Below, piece by piece: positions 63,154-64,000 of a stretch of DNA of 64,000 bases. The notes under the pieces are model-generated. The model saw only the letters and a program-made list of their open reading frames with translations, did not search any database and was not told where the DNA came from. Within the stretch, counting starts at the first letter, position 1. The number at the start of each line of letters is the position of its first letter. The stretch is from assembly GCF_036053395.1 (NCBI RefSeq), contig NZ_CP107942.1, forward strand, positions 7,148,501 to 7,212,500. The letters are read 5' to 3'. Made by a program: the position numbers and the translations under genes. The stretch is from Actinoplanes sp. NBC_00393. GTDB lineage: Bacteria; Actinomycetota; Actinomycetes; Mycobacteriales; Micromonosporaceae.

Positions 63154-63624
63154 GTGGCTACTCCGGAATTCATTGTCGAGCTGCGGCAGCACATCGGACA
63201 CGCACCACTACCGCTGCCCAGCGTGACCGCCATCGTTCTCGACGACGCGGGCCGGGTCCTGCTCAACCAGCGCAGCGACGATCACCGCTGGTCGCTGCTC
63301 GGCGGCGTCCTCGATCCGGGCGAACAGCCGGCGGCCGGGGCGATCCGGGAGGTCTACGAGGAGACCGCCGTCGAGATCGTGGTCGACCGGATCCTCGCCG
63401 TGGAAGCCTCTGAGCTGCGCACGATGCAGAACGGCGACCAGGTCTACTGGCTCGAGGTCTGCCTGGCCTGCCGGGCCGTCGGCGGCGAGGCCCGGGTCAA
63501 CGACGACGAGTCGATCGACGTGGCCTGGTTCGCACCCGATGCCGTACCGGATCTCGGTCCCCGCCAGAAGCGCTACCTCGAGCTCGCCCTCGACCCCACC
63601 GCGACCCCCTACTTCGTGGCGTAA
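63154..63624 (+). CDS. Nudix hydrolase
   Basis: A 156-residue protein from GTG 63154. Nudix box: LLGGVLDPGEQPAAGAIREV then YEETAVEI, i.e. G-x5-E-x7-REVYEE with the expected catalytic glutamates (final Gly replaced by Ala). N-terminal LPLPSVTAIVLDDAGRVLLN and C-terminal VAWFAPDAVPDLGPRQKRYL are typical of actinobacterial members acting on nucleoside diphosphate-linked compounds; substrate unknown. Confidence 0.92.
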   Translation: MATPEFIVELRQHIGHAPLPLPSVTAIVLDDAGRVLLNQRSDDHRWSLLGGVLDPGEQPAAGAIREVYEETAVEIVVDRILAVEASELRTMQNGDQVYWLEVCLACRAVGGEARVNDDESIDVAWFAPDAVPDLGPRQKRYLELALDPTATPYFVA

Positions 63625-63631
63625 TGAATAC

Positions 63632-63684
63632 AGCTGGTCAACAGGGCTGTTCCGGGACGCCGGAAACAGCCCTGTTAACCAGCT
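63632..63684. terminator. long bidirectional terminator
   Basis: About 24-bp stem between 63632-63655 and 63660-63684 (one mismatch, one bulge), loop GACG, ending in TTTTGTT; serves the Nudix gene and the convergent permease. Confidence 0.92.
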
Positions 63685-63688
63685 TTTG

Positions 63689-64000
63689 TTATTTGACCGC
63701 GCCTTCCATGATGCCGCGCACGATCTGCCGACCGCCGATGATCAGCAGCACGAGCAGCGGCAGAGTGGCCACGAAAGCGCCGGCCAGAACCCTGCGGAAG
63801 ACCACGAAGCTGCCGCTGGCGAGGTCGGAGAGCGCCACCATCGAGGTGGGGAACTCCGTGCCGCCGAGCGTGATCAGCGGCCACTGGAACTCGTTCCAGG
63901 TCGCCACGAAGGTGAGCAGGCCGAGCACCGCGAGCGCCGGGCGGATGGCCGGGAGCACGATGTTCCAGTAGATCCGGAACGTCGACGCGCCGTCGATGCG
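63689..64000 (-). CDS. carbohydrate ABC transporter permease (MalG type), C-terminal part
   Basis: The last 104 codons of a gene entering from the right edge. It begins RIDGASTFRIYWNIVLPAIR, the EAA loop that docks to the ATPase, followed by three membrane segments (PALAVLGLLTFVATWNEFQW, FVVFRRVLAGAFVATLPLLV, LLVLLIIGGRQIVRGIMEGA) and ends GAVK. This is the MalG-side permease of a CUT1 sugar importer; partner genes would lie outside the window. Confidence 0.93.
   Translation of the reverse strand, partial: RIDGASTFRIYWNIVLPAIRPALAVLGLLTFVATWNEFQWPLITLGGTEFPTSMVALSDLASGSFVVFRRVLAGAFVATLPLLVLLIIGGRQIVRGIMEGAVK

Overview
High-GC DNA with actinobacterial codon use, an HU protein with a long Lys/Ala/Pro tail, a CofC (coenzyme F420) fragment, many apparently leaderless genes and secreted ALF-repeat polymorphic toxins. 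Together these point to an actinomycete, most plausibly of the Micromonosporaceae (Actinoplanes-like). The genus assignment is inference.

Layout. 0-5.4 kb: cofC 3' part, a small cold-shock-like protein, polyphosphate kinase ppk, a Nudix plus histidine-phosphatase protein, and an HU gene whose tail holds three perfect 63-bp tandem repeats. 5.4-8.2 kb: leuCD, divergent from an IclR-type regulator. 8.2-14.1 kb: a large LuxR ATPase regulator, two alpha/beta hydrolases, and two metallo-beta-lactamase-fold proteins. 14.2-17.6 kb: two identical tRNA-Glu(CTC) genes and a tRNA-Gln(CTG) around an ISAzo13-type insertion sequence that has split a 63-bp repeat array. 17.6-28.5 kb: mixed accessory and housekeeping genes (NmrA/TetR pair, FAH hydrolase, XRE regulator plus ABC exporter, ArfB-like release factor, M16 peptidase pair, a membrane phosphodiesterase, an acetyltransferase). 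28.5-36 kb: a short threonyl-tRNA synthetase behind a Thr-codon attenuator, cimA behind a Leu/Val/Ile-codon attenuator, a tyrosine phosphatase, a decayed glycosyltransferase, ilvE and leuB.

36.1-51.7 kb is the most unusual region. It holds two paralogous cassettes on the minus strand, each made of a small secreted ALF-like protein, a giant (1340-1375 aa) ALF/alanine-rich coiled-coil polymorphic toxin with its own C-terminal toxin domain, and an adjacent small immunity-type gene. Between them, on the plus strand, lie two secreted proteins that share one ALF stalk but carry different C-terminal heads: seven 37-residue repeats in one, and a ricin-type plus a bulb-type lectin in the other. One toxin has an intact Hint autoprocessing domain. 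The other keeps only a scrap of it next to a different toxin domain, so C-terminal modules appear to have been exchanged.

52-64 kb: serA, ilvC, ilvN, ilvB (with its own short Val-Leu-Ile leader peptide and attenuator), a GGDEF-EAL membrane protein, ilvD, a decayed IS5-type element, a Nudix hydrolase and the end of a sugar ABC permease. The window therefore carries most of branched-chain amino acid synthesis (leuB, leuCD, ilvBNC, ilvD, ilvE, cimA), and two of these units are visibly controlled by ribosome-mediated attenuation; leuA and ilvA are not in this window.
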